The position numbers and the translations under genes are program-made. The notes beneath the pieces are model-generated. The model was not told where the DNA came from. It did no database searches and was given only the letters and a program-made list of their open reading frames with translations. A stretch of 64,000 nucleotides of DNA from JAJFHI01 sp050633705 (GTDB lineage: Bacteria > Pseudomonadota > Alphaproteobacteria > Rhizobiales > Hyphomicrobiaceae), in assembly GCA_050633705.1 (NCBI GenBank), contig JBOEGZ010000013.1:1-64000 (forward strand), written 5' to 3'. The stretch's first letter is position 1. Each line of letters starts with the position of its first letter. Positions 61,447-64,000 of the stretch are shown here, one piece after another.

Positions 61447-61650
61447 CTCATTTCCGCCATTGCTCGACCCTGCTTTCGCCGCCGAGCCTCGTTATCTATT
61501 GAAAACAGCTTCACTCAGCCGCGCAATAATCCGACCGCGCTGATGAGTTTTCGGAGGGAGCCCGAAGGCGTGCTGGCTGATCCGTTGTCGCGTGAAACAG
61601 CGGAACACCAGCACGCTGGCGCTTTCATAAGATCACTATCGGAGTAAGCT
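61447..61650. other. Structured non-coding stretch between convergent genes
   Basis: GCGTGCTGG (61568-61576) pairs with CCAGCACGC (61608-61616), nine bases, with a smaller inner pairing CCGTTG/CAGCGG between them. Just left, TTCGG...CCGAA forms another small hairpin. No T-run follows on either strand. It may end the minus-strand 61651 gene or be a small RNA or repeat element; no gene is seen. Confidence 0.35.
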
Positions 61651-62499
61651 CTAGAGTTTAAACGGCACAACTGTTTGGCGTTGCTCGCCCAGACCATCAA
61701 TTGACAACTTCATGACATCACCTGGCTGCAACCAAGCCGGAGTTTCCATGCCAAGTGCAACACCCGGTGGCGTACCCGTTGTAATAACATCGCCCGGTTC
61801 CAACACCATAAACTGCGAAACGTGAGACAAGAGAAACGGTACTTTATATACCATAGTCGAGGTATTGCCGGTCTGACGGCGCACGCCGTTCACATCAAGC
61901 GCCATTGCCAGACTATCAACATCGGACAATTCATCAGGCGTGACCAACCACGGCCCGAGCGGACCGAACGTTTCCGCACTCTTACCTTTCACCCACTGAC
62001 CGCTGCGTTTGGTTTGAAAAATGCGTTCCGATACATCATTACAGATCGTGTAGCCTGCGATGTAGTCTGCGGCATCGGCCTCATCGACATAGCGCGCGCG
62101 TTTGCCAATCACGAAGGCTAGTTCCACTTCCCAATCCAACTGGGTGCTATCGCGCGGGATCATGACATCGTCGTTCGGTCCGCAAATACACGTGGCAACC
62201 TTGTTAAATACAACCGGACTACGCGGAATTTCAGCTCCCGTTTCGGCAGCGTGGTCGGCATAATTGAGACCGATCGCAAGGAACGTACGAACATCTGCAA
62301 CCGGGCAACCCAGCCGTACATCAGCCGGCACCTCAGGCAAACTTGAAACATCAATTGCCCCAAGCCGCGCAAGACCGTCTGCTGAAAGCGCTTCTCCGGT
62401 AAAATCATTGACGTGGGCTGATATATCTCGCACACGCCCTTCGGGGTCAACAATTCCTGGTTTTTCTTTGCCAAATTCCCCGAACCGAACAAGCTTCAT
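61651..62499 (-). CDS. Fumarylacetoacetate hydrolase family protein
   Basis: 282 residues. An N-terminal arm (MKLVRFGEFGKEKPGIVDPE) leads to the FAH fold with LAIGLNYADHAAETG near residue 75, the metal-binding acidic block QLDWEVELAFVIGKRARYV (Glu and Asp), YIAGYTICNDVSER, and the C-terminal VITTGTPPGVALGM. Family members hydrolyse or decarboxylate acyl-pyruvates and related diketo acids in aromatic or sugar catabolism, with Mg or Ca; oxaloacetate tautomerase activity is also known. The exact substrate cannot be told. The gene is 82 bases downstream of the di-heme oxidoreductase on the same strand, so they may be co-transcribed. Confidence 0.9.
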   Translation of the reverse strand: MKLVRFGEFGKEKPGIVDPEGRVRDISAHVNDFTGEALSADGLARLGAIDVSSLPEVPADVRLGCPVADVRTFLAIGLNYADHAAETGAEIPRSPVVFNKVATCICGPNDDVMIPRDSTQLDWEVELAFVIGKRARYVDEADAADYIAGYTICNDVSERIFQTKRSGQWVKGKSAETFGPLGPWLVTPDELSDVDSLAMALDVNGVRRQTGNTSTMVYKVPFLLSHVSQFMVLEPGDVITTGTPPGVALGMETPAWLQPGDVMKLSIDGLGEQRQTVVPFKL

Positions 62500-62581
62500 G
62501 ATTTTCTCCTACCATTTCATTTTTCGTTATGATGACACTTGCAGCCCAGCCGTTGCAAACGGGAACCTTCTCGCTGCCGTG

Positions 62582-64000
62582 TTAAAGTGAATTGAGAAAA
62601 CTCAACAAGGCCTCACGATCGCTCTTCGACAAACGAACGAACCCATCCCGAACCGCTTTAGCTTCACCTCCATGCCACAACACCGCTTCTGTAAGATTGC
62701 GCGCGCGCCCGTCATGAAGAAAATTCGTATGCCCGTTCACAACCTTCGTGAGACCAATACCCCACAATGGCGCGGTGCGCCATTCATGCCCTGTAGCTTT
62801 GCCTTCCGGACGGTGATCTGCGAGCCCCTCGCCTAAGTCGTGCAACAAGAGGTCGGTATAAGGCCATATCGTCTGATTGCTAAGATGGGGTTCTAGTGGA
62901 TGCGCGCCTGTTTTCCATGACGGCGTATGACATCGCGCACAGCCAAGGTCATGAAAAATACGCCGACCTTTAAGAACCTCAGGGTTATTTGCCTTATCGC
63001 GTCGAGGGACAGCTAAGTTCGACACGTAACGCACAACGAAATCCATCAACAGATCACCAACCTCGACATTGCCCTGCTCTGGACTGTTTCCATTCGGCGC
63101 AAACCGACATGCCGTTTGGAAAGCCGTGCAATCACCCGATGGCTTTGGAAACAATGTCGTCGATAATCCCATGTCTCCCGAAAAGGCTTTGGCGCTTTGT
63201 TGACGTAAACTTGGCTGACCCGCTTTCCAACCAAACCGCCCAAGTCTTTCCTTTTTCTGCACGAGTGACCAGACGAAGTTTGCACGGCCTGAAATGTTGT
63301 CACCGTTTTCGTCGTCGGGATCACGAGCAGCAAGAATATCGGCGTCTGGTATGGCCTCCAGAAGTCCAAGACCAATCATCTGTGGCGCAACCCGTGGAGA
63401 GATCATCAGTTTGACATGAGGTTTTCCATAAGCTGGTGCGCCAATTTTATACGTTGGCTGTCGCAGCACCACGACCGTTCCATCACCAAGCGTCACCGTC
63501 TTGCCGCGATACCTGATATGCACGTGCCCCTCTGCGGGGTGTCCTTTGATAGCGCGGTCTTGCAATTGGCTGCCATATTTCAGGTCTGGCTTTGTTGTTT
63601 CCTTCTCTTCATCCGGAACAGATAAATGAAAGATCAATGAAACGGCCGAATCATCTGGATAATTTGCTTCTGGCGGATGCCCCCGACCATCTTTTAAATG
63701 GCATCTCTGACAACTGCGGGCATTAAAGAGCGGTCCCAAACCATCAGATGAGGCCTGCGAAGAGGGTGAAGAAACCCAGACTTTGCGAAATATCGCATTG
63801 CCGATTCGAAAGTCCGCTTCACCAGCAAAATCGATGTTGGCAGATGGCCGTAAAAAAGCATCGCGATGGTGGGGCGAACGTCGCGTTGTCGCCGCTCCCC
63901 CCGGCAAAGCCTCTAATTGGTCAAACGGTGGAGTGGATTGCGCGTTCACGTATACTGTAGCGGTGACAGCGAGTGTGAGGCTCATACAAGCGACGACGGA
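62582..64000 (-). CDS. Di-heme c-type oxidoreductase (DUF1111 family), probable 5' end outside window
   Basis: A secreted protein with two CxxCH heme c sites: NARSCQRCHLKDGRGHPP near residue 93 and DLGCARCHTPSWKTGAHPLE near residue 357. Other marks are RHPPEAN-type prolines after the first heme, GLGLLEAIPDADILA and DLLLHDLGEGLADHRPEG, all seen in the di-heme oxidoreductase (DHOR) family, whose substrates are mostly unknown. The first ATG inside the window (63985) gives 467 residues, but its signal sequence (SLTLAVTATVYVNAQS) lacks the usual positive start. The frame stays open through the last five codons to the edge, so the true start is probably just outside. It precedes the FAH-family gene. 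Confidence 0.85.
   Translation of the reverse strand, partial: SVVACMSLTLAVTATVYVNAQSTPPFDQLEALPGGAATTRRSPHHRDAFLRPSANIDFAGEADFRIGNAIFRKVWVSSPSSQASSDGLGPLFNARSCQRCHLKDGRGHPPEANYPDDSAVSLIFHLSVPDEEKETTKPDLKYGSQLQDRAIKGHPAEGHVHIRYRGKTVTLGDGTVVVLRQPTYKIGAPAYGKPHVKLMISPRVAPQMIGLGLLEAIPDADILAARDPDDENGDNISGRANFVWSLVQKKERLGRFGWKAGQPSLRQQSAKAFSGDMGLSTTLFPKPSGDCTAFQTACRFAPNGNSPEQGNVEVGDLLMDFVVRYVSNLAVPRRDKANNPEVLKGRRIFHDLGCARCHTPSWKTGAHPLEPHLSNQTIWPYTDLLLHDLGEGLADHRPEGKATGHEWRTAPLWGIGLTKVVNGHTNFLHDGRARNLTEAVLWHGGEAKAVRDGFVRLSKSDREALLSFLNSL

Noticed and set aside
61535..61575. CTGATGAG followed by a small hairpin, like a hammerhead ribozyme core
   Set aside because: The conserved GAAA after stem II is missing (GAAG instead), and no proper stems I and III with a cleavage site were found.
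1..64000. CRISPR array, prophage, insertion sequence or integron
   Set aside because: No regularly spaced repeats, phage structural genes, transposase motifs or integrase motifs were seen on either strand.

Overview
The window reads as a chromosomal segment of an alphaproteobacterium with moderate base composition. The evidence is gene content and order: separate cysD plus a fused cysN-cysC; ftsE-ftsX-ydcF-plsC next to hpt and a single-domain CpdR-like response regulator; hisC-tyrC divergent from metX-metW; phaB-phaA divergent from phaR; an alphaproteobacterial-type SOS box (GAAC-N7-GAAC) before nrdJ; mtgA followed by rpmF; and znuB-znuC-zur. A Rhodospirillales-like lineage is plausible, but the order cannot be fixed from gene content alone. 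I found no rRNA, tRNA, CRISPR array, intact insertion sequence or prophage. Layout, left to right. (1) 1-11 kb is a visibly AT-richer accessory island for cell-surface glycans: GT-C-like membrane proteins, a PhyH-like Fe(II)/2-oxoglutarate dioxygenase, a frameshifted OafA-type O-acetyltransferase, a GT-D-fold glycosyltransferase, an ABC-exporter membrane domain without its ATPase, and a GT4 glycosyltransferase. Several reading-frame fragments lie between these genes, so the island looks partly decayed or imperfectly assembled. (2) 11.6-16.6 kb is sulfate activation (cysD, cysNC, cysQ) with an ApbC/Mrp Fe-S carrier. (3) 16.7-25.5 kb holds molybdenum-cofactor and formate-dehydrogenase support genes (fdhD, mobA, a DUF3305 protein, the cytochrome b gamma subunit, moaA), a three-gene copper-type envelope operon, and a periplasmic subtilase-fold protein that has lost its whole catalytic triad. 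The catalytic formate dehydrogenase subunits are not here. (4) 25.5-33.2 kb covers a response regulator, purine salvage (hpt), division/envelope genes (ftsEX, ydcF, plsC) and the B12-dependent ribonucleotide reductase nrdJ behind an SOS box. (5) 33.5-41 kb is amino-acid metabolism (tyrC, hisC, metX, metW), glutathione turnover (ChaC family) and methylglyoxal detoxification (gloB). (6) 41-49 kb holds a NYN-domain RNase-like protein with a glutamine/proline-rich disordered body, the polyhydroxybutyrate genes phaB-phaA-phaR, and a PAS-GGDEF-EAL protein with a dead cyclase site. (7) 49-57.5 kb has rpmF, a long-tailed mtgA, isoprenoid genes ispA and ispG, a POT peptide symporter, and zinc uptake with its regulator. 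(8) 57.5-64 kb has a large unrecognised membrane/coiled-coil protein with an internal domain duplication and a striking inverted repeat in its leader, then a fumarylacetoacetate-hydrolase family enzyme and a di-heme c-type oxidoreductase that runs to the window edge. The strongest leads for something undescribed are the 1133-residue membrane protein and its leader, the pseudo-subtilase between mobA and the formate-dehydrogenase accessory genes, the NYN/LOTUS-like Q-rich protein, the SOS-boxed nrdJ promoter, and MtgA with a repeat-bearing N-terminal half. All functions are inferred from motifs and family knowledge; no database search was possible.
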